Positions 1-7,271 of a stretch of 11,001 bases of DNA are shown here, piece after piece (the first letter of the stretch is position 1; every line of letters starts with the position of its first letter). Where the stretch lies: the NCBI GenBank assembly GCA_030673355.1, contig DAOVJF010000049.1, positions 1 through 11,001 of the forward strand. Direction: 5' to 3'. This DNA is from Planctomycetota bacterium (GTDB taxonomy: Bacteria; JAJVIF01; JAPKYR01). Made by a program: the position numbers and the translations under genes. The notes under the pieces are model-generated. The model was not told the DNA's origin, did no database searches, and worked only from the letters and a program-made list of their open reading frames with translations.

Positions 1-747
1 GAAAGCATACTCGCTGGATCGTATACCGATGCCTGGCGTGGAGCACCGGCTATCGCTCCGGATGGACGGATTATCGCGGTCGCGGACTGGTTCGAAAACC
101 CGAGGCTCATTGTTTTATCTGACTTCGGGATAAATCTGGCCGATAAAGAACTCCAGACCATTACAATGGTCAACTGCCATCCGGCGGTGACATCGGACAA
201 TAAAGTCATCCTTGCCGGGTTCATTTCCGATATTGTCACCCTGCATGCGGTTGTCGAAGCATGGACTACCTTTGGCGTCCCGATCTGGTCATACACCGAT
301 GATGTGATCGAGATCCTCCAGGGAACGATCGGGATTACCCAGGACGATGACCTTTATTTCATGGACGGACGCGGTGTCCATGACGTCGATTTCCCGAATA
401 ACTACCATGTGTACCTCCTTTCGCTTTCGGACACCGGTATTTTTAACTGGCGGACTAAAATATTTTCGAGGACATCCGCCGGGTCGCCAGGCCTGAGCCA
501 TTTCCGCGATGGTATTGCGGTCGGGTTGGATGGCACAGCCTACGTTTCCGGGTCCTGGAACCACAAGATATTGGCAAATACAAATATTTCAGGTGTCTCT
601 GCGGTCAATGTCAATGGCGATTTGCTCTGGACATACAACCAACTGGTTGACTGGAGCCAGATTGATTCCTATTACAGTCCCCCGGCAATCGGCAGCGACG
701 GTACAATCTATGTAAATCGCTCAAATCGTCTCGAAGCTTTGAAATAG
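1..747 (+). CDS. PQQ-like beta-propeller repeat protein, C-terminal part (5' end outside window)
   Basis: The frame is open from the first base and ends at TAG 745-747, so 248 C-terminal residues are visible and the start is missing. The peptide repeats a blade-like pattern: PAIAPDGRIIAVAD, PAVTSDNKVILAGF, GIAVGLDGTAYVSGSW and PPAIGSDGTIYVN. The segments IWSYTDD, FNWRTKIF and LLWTYNQ stand where the W-x-Y/F strands of PQQ-like or quinoprotein beta-propellers occur. The [A/G]xxxDGxxY motif is typical of PQQ_2/PQQ_3-type repeats in secreted proteins of environmental bacteria. These are usually scaffold or binding modules, and no catalytic residues or PQQ ligands can be recognised here. The next gene on this strand starts 141 bp later behind its own promoter candidate, so co-transcription with hypA is not evident. 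Other repeat propellers (WD40-like, Kelch) are less likely. The biological role is unknown. Confidence 0.8.
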   Translation, partial: ESILAGSYTDAWRGAPAIAPDGRIIAVADWFENPRLIVLSDFGINLADKELQTITMVNCHPAVTSDNKVILAGFISDIVTLHAVVEAWTTFGVPIWSYTDDVIEILQGTIGITQDDDLYFMDGRGVHDVDFPNNYHVYLLSLSDTGIFNWRTKIFSRTSAGSPGLSHFRDGIAVGLDGTAYVSGSWNHKILANTNISGVSAVNVNGDLLWTYNQLVDWSQIDSYYSPPAIGSDGTIYVNRSNRLEALK

Positions 748-846
748 AAAAAATACCTTTGTTTAAAGGATGGAAACGGGAAGGTTATTTTGCCTTTATT
801 ATATTTTGACAATATTTAAATTTTTCGTGATTCAATACTCCATTCA

Positions 847-875
847 AAGACATCGGCAAATTAACAATCTATACT
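847..875 (+). promoter_or_regulatory. Candidate sigma70-type promoter of hypAB
   Basis: A good -10 hexamer, TATACT (870-875), lies 17 bp after AAGACA (847-852), which matches TTGACA at four of six positions. Initiation about 7 nt after the -10 would fall near 882, only some 7 nt before the hypA ATG at 889. A perfect TTGACA also occurs at 806-811, but no good -10 lies 16-18 bp after it. This is a prediction from hexamer matches only. Confidence 0.4.
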
Positions 876-888
876 TTATTTCACACCC

Positions 889-1248
889 ATGCATGAATTC
901 TTCCTCACAGAAGGCCTTATCAGGCTCGCTACGGATGAAGCAACAAAAGCCGGGATAGTAATACTCGAAAAAATCACCGTGCAAATCGGCGCTTTAAGCG
1001 GGGTAAATATCGACTCAATCGATTTCGCGTTCGGAATCCTAAGTAAAAATAATGAATTAACCCGCGATACCGAGCTTGTTGTTGAAGAAATTCCCGGTCG
1101 GGGTAAATGTTCCAGATGCGGTAGGGAAATCGAGCTGGAAAGGTTGTATCTTATCTGTCCGAACTGTAATTCACCAACCGTTGAGATTACCGGCGGAAGG
1201 GAATTTATCATCAAAAACCTGGTAGGTGAAGGAGTATCCGATGGTTGA
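889..1248 (+). CDS. hypA: HypA, nickel metallochaperone for [NiFe]-hydrogenase maturation
   Basis: This 119-residue protein has the usual HypA length. It begins Met-His2-Glu3, the invariant N-terminal nickel site of the family, so the ATG at 889 is firmly the start. Residues 74-93 carry the structural zinc site as two CxxC pairs (C74/C77 in KCSRCG and C90/C93 in ICPNC). The C-terminal ITGGREFIIKNL is the family's closing strand. HypA receives Ni2+ and works with HypB to insert it into the hydrogenase large subunit in the cytoplasm. The related HybF differs little, and in some bacteria HypA also serves urease. hypB follows with an 8-nt overlap, so the two are probably translationally coupled. 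No Shine-Dalgarno sequence is visible: the bases before the ATG are TTTCACACCC. With the -10 candidate at 870-875 this suggests a very short leader. No hydrogenase gene is in the window. Confidence 0.95.
   Translation: MHEFFLTEGLIRLATDEATKAGIVILEKITVQIGALSGVNIDSIDFAFGILSKNNELTRDTELVVEEIPGRGKCSRCGREIELERLYLICPNCNSPTVEITGGREFIIKNLVGEGVSDG
1229..1234 (+). promoter_or_regulatory. Ribosome binding site that fixes the hypB start
   Basis: GAAGGAG ends at 1234, 6 nt before the ATG at 1241, and lies inside the last codons of hypA. It supports the ATG at 1241 over the upstream in-frame GTG at 1226, which overlaps the ribosome site itself and has none of its own at a suitable distance. Confidence 0.75.
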
Positions 1249-1885
1249 TATTGTGGTAATGAGGGCGATCAGTTCTGACAATGAAGCCCATGCGAAAGAG
1301 GTTCGTAAGGCTCTCGATCGGAACAAGGTCGCCGGGCTTAATTTAATCTCAAGTCCTGGTTCCGGAAAAACGACACTGCTCGTAAAGACCATCCAGGACA
1401 ACCCCGGCCTGAAATTCGGTGTTATTGAGGGAGACGTATACACATCCCGTGACGCCGAACGTATTGAAAAAACCGGCGCCCCGTCAGTACAGCTCAATAC
1501 CGAAGGGTCGTGCCACCTTACAGCGAGTATGATCGAAACTGTCCTGCCCAAACTCGATCTCACCAAACTTGATTACCTGATGGTTGAAAATATCGGAAAC
1601 CTGATCTGCCCGTCCGCGTTCAGTCTCGGGGTTCACAAGAGGGTGGTTCTTCTATCAACCGCCGAAGGTTCCGACAAGGTCCTGAAATACCCGCAGGCGT
1701 TCAATACAGCCGATGTTGTTTTAATCACGAAAATGGACATCGCGGATGTGGTCGATTTTGATGTAAAAATCGTAGAGGACGACCTTAAAGCGGTAAACCC
1801 GAAAATCGAACCCTGGCGGGTAAGTGCGGTTACCGGCGAAGGCCTGGACAGATGGTATGATTGGCTGAAGGGCCTTCATGCGTAG
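1241..1885 (+). CDS. hypB: HypB, nickel-insertion GTPase for hydrogenase maturation
   Basis: This is a 214-residue SIMIBI-class GTPase. Walker A is SSPGSGKTT at residues 37-45 (Lys43). VIEGDVYTSRDAERI (61-75) is the conserved HypB segment after it. The dimer-interface metal site of the G-domain is present as Cys91-His92 (in NTEGSCHL) and Cys123 (in ENIGNLICPS). The guanine-recognition G4 motif is TKMD (163-166), with Thr where most HypB proteins have Asn, and SAVTGEG (195-201) is G5. HypB uses GTP hydrolysis to drive nickel transfer, with HypA, into the [NiFe]-hydrogenase large subunit. The N terminus is short, with neither the His-rich nickel-storage stretch nor the CxxCGC motif seen in some homologues, so it is the minimal form. 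The start overlaps hypA by 8 nt. The gene converges on lpdA with 31 bp between the stops, and I see no clear terminator there. UreG is related, but the SCHL and ENIGNLICP motifs point to HypB. Confidence 0.95.
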   Translation: MVDIVVMRAISSDNEAHAKEVRKALDRNKVAGLNLISSPGSGKTTLLVKTIQDNPGLKFGVIEGDVYTSRDAERIEKTGAPSVQLNTEGSCHLTASMIETVLPKLDLTKLDYLMVENIGNLICPSAFSLGVHKRVVLLSTAEGSDKVLKYPQAFNTADVVLITKMDIADVVDFDVKIVEDDLKAVNPKIEPWRVSAVTGEGLDRWYDWLKGLHA

Positions 1886-1916
1886 CGTAGATGGCCCGTC
1901 CGTCACCATTAATAAA

Positions 1917-3308
1917 TTAAAAATGTATCGGACCTTCGTATAACCCGTGAGCCGCTTCGAGCCAGATCTCGCTTAACGTCGGATGCGCTTGTATTATATC
2001 CACGAATTCTTCTGCTGAAGCCCCCAGGTTTATCGCGGTATTTACCACCGCGATCAGGTCTGTCGCGTACGGGCCGATCACATGAGCGCCAACGAGCCTG
2101 TCGTCATCGCCGCCGGAGATCAACTTGGCAAACCCGTTCGAATCACCGATTACCACGGCCTTCCCGATTCCGGCAAACGGAAATTTGCTCATTTTTACAC
2201 TCTCTCCAAACCGTTCCCGTGCCTTGTTTTCGTTCAGCCCGACACTTGCGACCTCCGGCTGTGAATAAGTCGCCCTGGGGATATTTTCATATATCAGCGG
2301 AATACGTTCGTATCCTCGGATCGACTCGACCGCCAGAATTCCCTCAGCGGACGCTTTATGGGCAAGCATCAAGCCGCCTGCAGCGTCACCGACAGCGCGT
2401 ATGTTCCCGACCCCGGTGTTGAGATACTCATCAACCTTGATAAATCCTTTATCCAACTCAATTCCGACTTCCTCAAGTCCGCAATTTTCGGTTGATGGAC
2501 CGCGCCCGACCGATACAAGCACCATGTCGGTTTCTATTGATACTTCACCTTCGCCATCGCGTGGTTTTACTTTCGACACCACGCCTGAATCCGTGATTTC
2601 AATACTCTCGACCGATGCGCCGGTCTGCAGGTGAATTTTCCTTTTCTTAAGGGCTTTCTCGTATTCATCCGATATATCGGTGTCTTCCATCGGCAGTGCG
2701 CGATCGAGGAATTCAACCATTGTCACCTCAACACCAATCGTTGAAAAAATGTAACCGAACTCGCATCCGATCGTTCCGGCGCCAACAATTAAAATTCGTT
2801 CCGGTAAACTCTCAAGCTCGAGTGCATGATCCGATGTGATAATTTTCTCCCCATCTATCGGAAGTGACGGTAGCGTACTTGAATGCGATCCCATTGCAAG
2901 GATAATGTGCTTCGCTTGTATCTGCGTGCCTTCAACATTAATTGTTTCCGGATTTATGAGTGTCCCGAAACCATTAATTACTTCAACCCCATTTTTACGC
3001 ATGAGGCTCTCGACACCTTTCCTGACCTTCATAACGCAGCGGGTTTTGTATTTCATGAACGATGTCCAGTCGAAACCGACATCCGATGCCTTCACGCCAA
3101 ATGTCTTAACTCCTTTTGCCAACTCGAATGTATGAGCGGACTGTATCAGGGCTTTCGCAGGAATGCAGCCGAAATTCCCACACGTCCCGCCAAGGAACTT
3201 TTTCTCAATCAGACCAACCGACATACCAAGCTGGCTCGCACGTATCGCAGCGACATATCCACCCGGCCCACCGCCCAGGATTGCTATATCAAAATTTTTT
3301 AAGGTCAT
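1917..3308 (-). CDS. lpdA: Dihydrolipoamide dehydrogenase (E3), FAD-dependent
   Basis: The 463-residue product matches the normal E3 length (about 460-475). The FAD Rossmann motif GGGPGG is at 12-17 with Glu35 ending the second strand. The redox disulfide is Cys43/Cys48 in GGTCGNFGCIPAKAL, with Ala50-region variation from the usual CLNVGCIPSKAL. The NAD motif GAGTIG (176-181) is followed by Glu199, which favours NAD over NADP. The second FAD motif AVGDAAGG is at 305-312, and the C-terminal catalytic pair His442/Glu447 is in HPTLSE. The enzyme reoxidises protein-bound dihydrolipoamide with NAD+. No E1/E2 or glycine-cleavage genes are nearby, so the partner complex cannot be told. I start at ATG 3308: GAGG lies 11 nt upstream, and the residue after it begins the FAD domain directly. 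The longer frame to 3440 would cover the preceding gene's terminator and this gene's promoter candidate. A mercuric or glutathione reductase is unlikely given the HPTLSE and disulfide context. Confidence 0.94.
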   Translation of the reverse strand: MTLKNFDIAILGGGPGGYVAAIRASQLGMSVGLIEKKFLGGTCGNFGCIPAKALIQSAHTFELAKGVKTFGVKASDVGFDWTSFMKYKTRCVMKVRKGVESLMRKNGVEVINGFGTLINPETINVEGTQIQAKHIILAMGSHSSTLPSLPIDGEKIITSDHALELESLPERILIVGAGTIGCEFGYIFSTIGVEVTMVEFLDRALPMEDTDISDEYEKALKKRKIHLQTGASVESIEITDSGVVSKVKPRDGEGEVSIETDMVLVSVGRGPSTENCGLEEVGIELDKGFIKVDEYLNTGVGNIRAVGDAAGGLMLAHKASAEGILAVESIRGYERIPLIYENIPRATYSQPEVASVGLNENKARERFGESVKMSKFPFAGIGKAVVIGDSNGFAKLISGGDDDRLVGAHVIGPYATDLIAVVNTAINLGASAEEFVDIIQAHPTLSEIWLEAAHGLYEGPIHF

Positions 3309-3351
3309 CGATCGATCATCCTCAGAATTGAAAAGACTTGAGTTCGCCACC

Positions 3352-3380
3352 ATGGTAAACACAATGCCTTCACTGGTCAA
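3352..3380 (-). promoter_or_regulatory. Candidate sigma70-type promoter of lpdA
   Basis: On the - strand TTGACC (3380-3375) and TACCAT (3357-3352) are exactly 17 bp apart. Initiation near 3345 would give a leader of about 37 nt containing the GAGG upstream of ATG 3308. The site lies just past the terminator of the preceding gene, so lpdA is probably its own transcription unit. The -10 matches the consensus at four of six positions. Confidence 0.5.
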
Positions 3381-3389
3381 ACAAAACCC

Positions 3390-3429
3390 AAAAAATACCC
3401 GCACGGCCCGGAAAGTTCCCGGGCCGTGC
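3390..3429 (-). terminator. Rho-independent terminator of the DUF5666 lipoprotein gene
   Basis: GCACGGCCCGG (3401-3411) and CCGGGCCGTGC (3419-3429) form a perfect 11-bp, very GC-rich stem with a 7-nt loop. Read on the - strand, the stem is followed after GGGTA by six T residues (3395-3390). On the + strand no T run follows, so the terminator acts on - strand transcripts, namely the gene ending at 3531. The five bases between stem and T run make it slightly imperfect. Confidence 0.72.
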
Positions 3430-3530
3430 CTGTAAAACATACTGAATCTGGTAAAGAGAATTTTTATAGTGGATATTTCTATCCGCGAAACATTTTATAA
3501 CAAGTACTGACGTTTGATAAATCCGTTACC

Positions 3531-5453
3531 TTACTCCGAGAAACCGACATCGGGACTGATATAGATGTCGATTACGTAATCCGTTGTGCTGAGTAAATCT
3601 TCAAGTAAATCAGCGATAAAAATTGCGTTGATTAACTCAGAACTTGCGCCGTAATATGGTGGCAGTACAAGTTTGTCGTAAATAATCGGGTACCCATCAT
3701 AGCCCCCGATCTCGCCAAGGCCGTTCGGGTAGAAATAATAGACCCAGGCCTGAGCTGCTGGATATCCGTTATCCAGAAGCATGAGCACATGACACTGGTC
3801 GTCCTCATACCGTGGGAAAGCTTCGATGAATCCCGGAATACCGACCAAGATCGGCTTCGCCAGGAACACTGCGTTGAATACATCATATGTGCACGGTGGT
3901 GCGCTGAGTGCCGGCGGGTAGCTTGAAACGAGTACCGGTGCTATCGAAATTGCCGGGTTGAGCAGATCAATCGCATTCTGTACAGCCTGAAGGGCTTCCT
4001 CATCATTGATCAGGACTACTATCTCAGGATCGTGCGTGTCATGCTCAATCTCGTACTGGAGTTCGATAAGATCGGCTGTGAATGTGCCATCGATCTCACG
4101 GCCAAGCACATAGACCGGGCTGCCTGTCAGCAGGTAGGTGGTGTCGACCATTGTTCCGGCATTGTCTTTAATTACGGTTTGCGGTGTAATCTGGAACGTG
4201 ATTCCGGTCACTGTCAGCGACGTTGGGTTATCGACAGGATCGAGTGCCTGGATCGTTCCCTGGCGCTCGATTATTGAGGGCGGTGCCGTGACTTCAGTTA
4301 CAATAATTTCTGTTGCCGTGATCGTATTCTCATCACGCTCACCGGTTACACTTACATACTTACCAACTTCCAGTACGGATGGGGCAACTGGTGAACCATT
4401 TGTATTTATGATGTTAGCACTCGGGTAATCTTCAAATTTGCCCCCGCTGACGACCAGCGATGTCGAGTCAATTTCCTCGATATGCCCGCTCCGGGTGACT
4501 GTGAATTCCAGTCCCGGATTTGTCGGGCCGGGTTCGACAACAACGCTCGACGCGATGTTGTTCCCGGCAAAGCTTGTATAGTTTACGGTAGCGTTTTTGC
4601 CGTTCGAGATATCCGACAATGTAAGGATGGAGCCGTCAATTTTGCTTTCTAAATTCGTGTGACCCCAGATTTCGTAGAGGTTTCCACCGACCGAAAGTGT
4701 GTTTGACCCGATGCCCGTTATCGTACCGAATACAACCGTTGTTTCGGTGTAGTCGAGAATTTCCATGTAGGGCGCGTGTGCATCGGGAATCGCATCGTGG
4801 TTGTAATCGATCGCGACCAGGTCATCGAACAGCCCATCGGAATCGAGATCGAAATAAAGCAGGTCTGTCATAAAATCAAGCTGCAGTCGCGCCACACGGC
4901 TGCCGTCCGGACCTTCGTATTCGTAGATCATTTCCAGAATGGAATCTCTGGGACGATGAATTATGATTTCCAGGAGGGTACCGATTCCGTTGGCGAGGGC
5001 GATTGGGATATTCAGGCTGATCGGGGTCTGGGTCGATCCATCTCCATGGAGATCGGCTTCAACTATGAACCGAAGATTGAAAAACGCCAGCGGGTCTGGT
5101 TCGTTCCCATCAAACTGGTAATTACCGCTGATACTCAGGTTCGATGGATTTGGAAGCGGGACGCTCCCGATGTCATCACCCGGATCTATAATTCTTGCCG
5201 CATAACGAAGTTCAGGAGGTGCAGGGCCGTCAAACATATCCGGGGGTGGAGGTGCGAGAGGTACCGCTTGAGAAAACGTGACGGTTCCCGTCAGCCATGC
5301 TGATGGTGTGGTGCCGGGATAACTGCTCCCGCCACCGCCACCGCACGATGTCAGGACTGTGAGGATGGTAATTACTCCAACGATCAGGCTGATGCTTATC
5401 AACCGTTGGGCGTTATATCTTTGAGGTTTCCGATTTTCCCAGTCATATGACAT
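3531..5453 (-). CDS. DUF5666-repeat lipoprotein with calcium-loop-like segment
   Basis: The 640-residue protein is probably exported and lipid-anchored. A basic N-region and hydrophobic core (about 18-35) end in the lipobox LTSC (Cys37), which is followed by five Gly as a flexible tether. Residues 202-225 carry two Asp-rich loops (DLDSDGLFDD and DYNHDAIPDA) resembling calcium-binding repeats. Three related units follow at about 241-307, 317-387 and 397-466. Each has the pattern G-x-I...L-x-V-x-G... then V-x-V-x-G...x-A-x-x-I, as in DUF5666. Residues 475-640 form a Cys-poor domain (C521, C554) that I do not recognise. The function is unknown; a structural or binding role outside the membrane is an inference. 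GGAGG (5463-5467) lies 9 nt before ATG 5453. An in-frame ATG at 5486, with AGGAAGG before it, would add 11 residues and cannot be excluded. The gene follows mocR on the same strand with a 79-bp gap, and a strong terminator lies downstream. Confidence 0.82.
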   Translation of the reverse strand: MSYDWENRKPQRYNAQRLISISLIVGVITILTVLTSCGGGGGSSYPGTTPSAWLTGTVTFSQAVPLAPPPPDMFDGPAPPELRYAARIIDPGDDIGSVPLPNPSNLSISGNYQFDGNEPDPLAFFNLRFIVEADLHGDGSTQTPISLNIPIALANGIGTLLEIIIHRPRDSILEMIYEYEGPDGSRVARLQLDFMTDLLYFDLDSDGLFDDLVAIDYNHDAIPDAHAPYMEILDYTETTVVFGTITGIGSNTLSVGGNLYEIWGHTNLESKIDGSILTLSDISNGKNATVNYTSFAGNNIASSVVVEPGPTNPGLEFTVTRSGHIEEIDSTSLVVSGGKFEDYPSANIINTNGSPVAPSVLEVGKYVSVTGERDENTITATEIIVTEVTAPPSIIERQGTIQALDPVDNPTSLTVTGITFQITPQTVIKDNAGTMVDTTYLLTGSPVYVLGREIDGTFTADLIELQYEIEHDTHDPEIVVLINDEEALQAVQNAIDLLNPAISIAPVLVSSYPPALSAPPCTYDVFNAVFLAKPILVGIPGFIEAFPRYEDDQCHVLMLLDNGYPAAQAWVYYFYPNGLGEIGGYDGYPIIYDKLVLPPYYGASSELINAIFIADLLEDLLSTTDYVIDIYISPDVGFSE

Positions 5454-5506
5454 TAAAATCAACCTCCGTTTATAATTCCGGGCCATTATCCTTCCTGCCC
5501 GTTATT

Positions 5507-5512
5507 ATTATA
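5507..5512 (-). promoter_or_regulatory. -10-like element upstream of the DUF5666 lipoprotein gene
   Basis: A perfect TATAAT reads on the - strand at 5512-5507, inside the short gap after mocR. No convincing -35 lies 16-18 bp upstream, where the mocR coding end begins. Initiation near 5500 would include the ribosome sites of both possible starts (5486 and 5453). The gene may therefore have its own weak promoter as well as read-through from mocR. Confidence 0.3.
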
Positions 5513-5532
5513 AACCACATCCTTAATTTTAC

Positions 5533-7077
5533 TTAAAGCTCACCATACATTTCTGCAAATTCGTCCAGAACATGTGGATCGGCCAGCGCTTCTTTTAATG
5601 CCGCCCCAAGCCTTGTGGCCCCATCTATTATCTCACCTTCTTCAAGAAGGCTCCAGCTCAACCTGAATCCGGAGGCATCCTGCTTGCCGGGCCAGAAGAA
5701 ATTCGCGACCGCAAATTCTACTCCACGCTCGCGGCAGTAATGATACAGCGCCAGCGACTTCAACTCCTTTGGAAGATTAACCCACAGGCAGAATCCGCCT
5801 TTGGGTTTCGTCCACGTTAACTCCTTCGGAAAATGCTCACCCATAGTTTCAAGGAGTGCGTCCCGACGGGCTTTATATATTCGTTTCGTTCTTCTCAGAT
5901 GCTTGTCCAGGTAACCCTTCAGTATGAATTCGTGCATTATTACCTGGAGGAAGAAACTGTCGCCGCGATCGACACCGCGTTTCATCCGCACCAGCGGTAC
6001 GGCCAGTTCGGACGGCAGTGTCACCCATGCAAGTCTCAACCCAGGTAAAAAGACCTTCGAGAAACTTCCTATCCTTATGACAACACTGTGCCGGTCGAGG
6101 TTCTTCAGCGTCGGAACCTGGGCCCCGTCGTAACGAAGGTCCTGCGCGTACGAATCTTCGATTATCGGTATTTTATGCTCAGCCGCGATTTCTATAAGCT
6201 GTTTTCGTCTGGATACCGACATTGTTGTCCCGGTCGGATTGTGGTGAGTCGGGATTGTGAATATCGCGCCTATTTTATGCTTCTTGATAATCTCTTTGAT
6301 TTTTTTAACCTGCATCCCGTTGGCATCGACCGGAACGCCATGGTACGGGATCCGTCGCGCGATCAACAGGTTCAGGATCACGGCGTACGTTGGCATCTCC
6401 ACAATTACCGCTTCGTCCGGTTTCAAAAGTAAATTTATCAAAAGATTGAGTCCCTGCTGGAAACCGGACGTAATAACAACGTCATTCTGCCCCGGCGCCA
6501 TCGGGGTCCCGGACAACGCTTCTTTCTTCTCAAGCCATTCAACAAGGGGTTGATATCCCTGCGGATGGCCGTAATCGAAGAAAAACGCTTTTGGATCCCA
6601 GAGGAGCTGCTGCGTGATCTGCTTGATCTGCTCGAACGGGAATAACCTTGAATCGGGCAAGGCTTTTATGAAACTGATCGGCTTGGACGGTTGCTCGGTC
6701 GCCTTACGCTCAGGCGGGAGAGAGAAAAATCCCCCCGGGATCTGGTATGGTGACCAATCCATTTTTAAATCGATTGTCTCTGAACTGGTATCCTCTGGTG
6801 TAGTTGGCGGTTTGGAGCCGTCAAGATGGTCAAGTTTGGACCGGTCGACAACGAATGTCCCGGACTGGGGCCTTGATTCAAGGTATTGATCTGCGATGAG
6901 TTCCTGGAAAGAGATCAGGATGGTCTTGCGGGATACACCGAGCGATTCGGCTAAATCACGGGAAGAGGGGAGGCGAGTTCCGGCTGCGAGGAGGCCTGTA
7001 TCGATGAGGCGGCGAACTTCGGCAATAATTTGCCGGTAGAGGGGGACAGGGGCGTTCTTGTCTATCTGGATACGCAT
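5533..7077 (-). CDS. MocR/PdxR-family transcriptional regulator (GntR wHTH fused to class I aminotransferase-like domain)
   Basis: The 514-residue protein has the MocR architecture and length. A GntR winged helix (about 1-78) contains PLYRQIIAEVRRLI, GTRLPSSRDLAESLGVSRKT and the wing SRPQSGTFVV. A linker (about 80-135) leads to a fold-type I aminotransferase-like domain. PLP-site residues are intact: Asn280-Pro281 in HHNPTG, Asp308 in IIEDSY, the Schiff-base Lys341 in GSFSK, and Arg348 in PGLRLAW. MocR proteins are PLP-sensing regulators of genes for PLP, GABA, taurine or amino-acid metabolism; the regulon here is unknown. ATG 7077 starts just before the wHTH, while a GTG at 7113 would add 12 residues with no ribosome site. 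There is no divergent gene, so repeats upstream (7160-7271) may serve autoregulation. A free aminotransferase is excluded by the wHTH domain. The DUF5666 lipoprotein gene lies downstream. Confidence 0.93.
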   Translation of the reverse strand: MRIQIDKNAPVPLYRQIIAEVRRLIDTGLLAAGTRLPSSRDLAESLGVSRKTILISFQELIADQYLESRPQSGTFVVDRSKLDHLDGSKPPTTPEDTSSETIDLKMDWSPYQIPGGFFSLPPERKATEQPSKPISFIKALPDSRLFPFEQIKQITQQLLWDPKAFFFDYGHPQGYQPLVEWLEKKEALSGTPMAPGQNDVVITSGFQQGLNLLINLLLKPDEAVIVEMPTYAVILNLLIARRIPYHGVPVDANGMQVKKIKEIIKKHKIGAIFTIPTHHNPTGTTMSVSRRKQLIEIAAEHKIPIIEDSYAQDLRYDGAQVPTLKNLDRHSVVIRIGSFSKVFLPGLRLAWVTLPSELAVPLVRMKRGVDRGDSFFLQVIMHEFILKGYLDKHLRRTKRIYKARRDALLETMGEHFPKELTWTKPKGGFCLWVNLPKELKSLALYHYCRERGVEFAVANFFWPGKQDASGFRLSWSLLEEGEIIDGATRLGAALKEALADPHVLDEFAEMYGEL

Positions 7078-7159
7078 TTGGAGCTCAACCCCCCCTACTG
7101 CCCGAAAATTCACTTATAATATATAGTAAAAGGGCAGTCGGGAAAATATCCAATTGGAC

Positions 7160-7181
7160 ACCAGTTTCAGGGTACCAGTTT
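7160..7181 (-). repeat. 14-bp-period direct repeat, candidate MocR operator
   Basis: ACCAGTTT occurs at 7160-7167 and again at 7174-7181, exactly 14 bp apart on the + strand, reading AAACTGGT on the mocR strand. The palindrome CCAATTGG (7150-7157) abuts the first copy, and TTGGAAACCAA (7192-7202) lies just beyond the second. Between this block and mocR is an AT-rich, -10-like stretch (about 7113-7128) with no good -35. MocR regulators often bind paired direct repeats upstream of their own or target genes. The assignment as operator is an inference. Confidence 0.4.
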
Positions 7182-7213
7182 TTAGGGAAGATTGGAAACC
7201 AATTAGAAACCCC

Positions 7214-7271
7214 CGTAAACCTCCCGTAAAACCCCCGTAAAATCCCGTAAACCACCGTAAACCACCGTAGA
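7214..7271. repeat. Six-copy CGTAAA tandem array with helical (10-11 bp) spacing
   Basis: CGTAAA cores begin at 7214, 7225, 7236, 7246 and 7256, and a sixth variant, CGTAGA, begins at 7266. Spacings are 11, 11, 10, 10 and 10 bp. Each core is preceded by a C-rich run (ACC, TCC or CCC), so the unit on the opposite strand is about TTTACGGKGG. The last copy overlaps the left arm of the inverted repeat at 7266-7340. The period puts every copy on the same face of the helix. Its function is unknown: an array of protein sites or a slippage-derived microsatellite are both possible. Confidence 0.75.

Noticed and set aside
756..769. Possible terminator hairpin CCTTT-GTTT-AAAGG after the beta-propeller gene
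   Set aside because: The stem is only 5 bp and AT-rich, and no T run follows directly.
1870..1897. GGGCC/GGCCC hairpin between convergent hypB and lpdA
   Set aside because: It has a short irregular stem with a large loop lying partly inside hypB, and no T run at a proper distance on either strand.
3473..3486. Small GGATA/TATCC hairpin between the lipoprotein stop and the main terminator
   Set aside because: It is too weak to act as a terminator, and the much stronger stem at 3401-3429 explains the gene end.
4776..5303. 175-codon + strand open frame antisense to the lipoprotein gene
   Set aside because: It is a shadow of the real - strand gene, whose lipobox, DUF5666 units, ribosome site and terminator are coherent.
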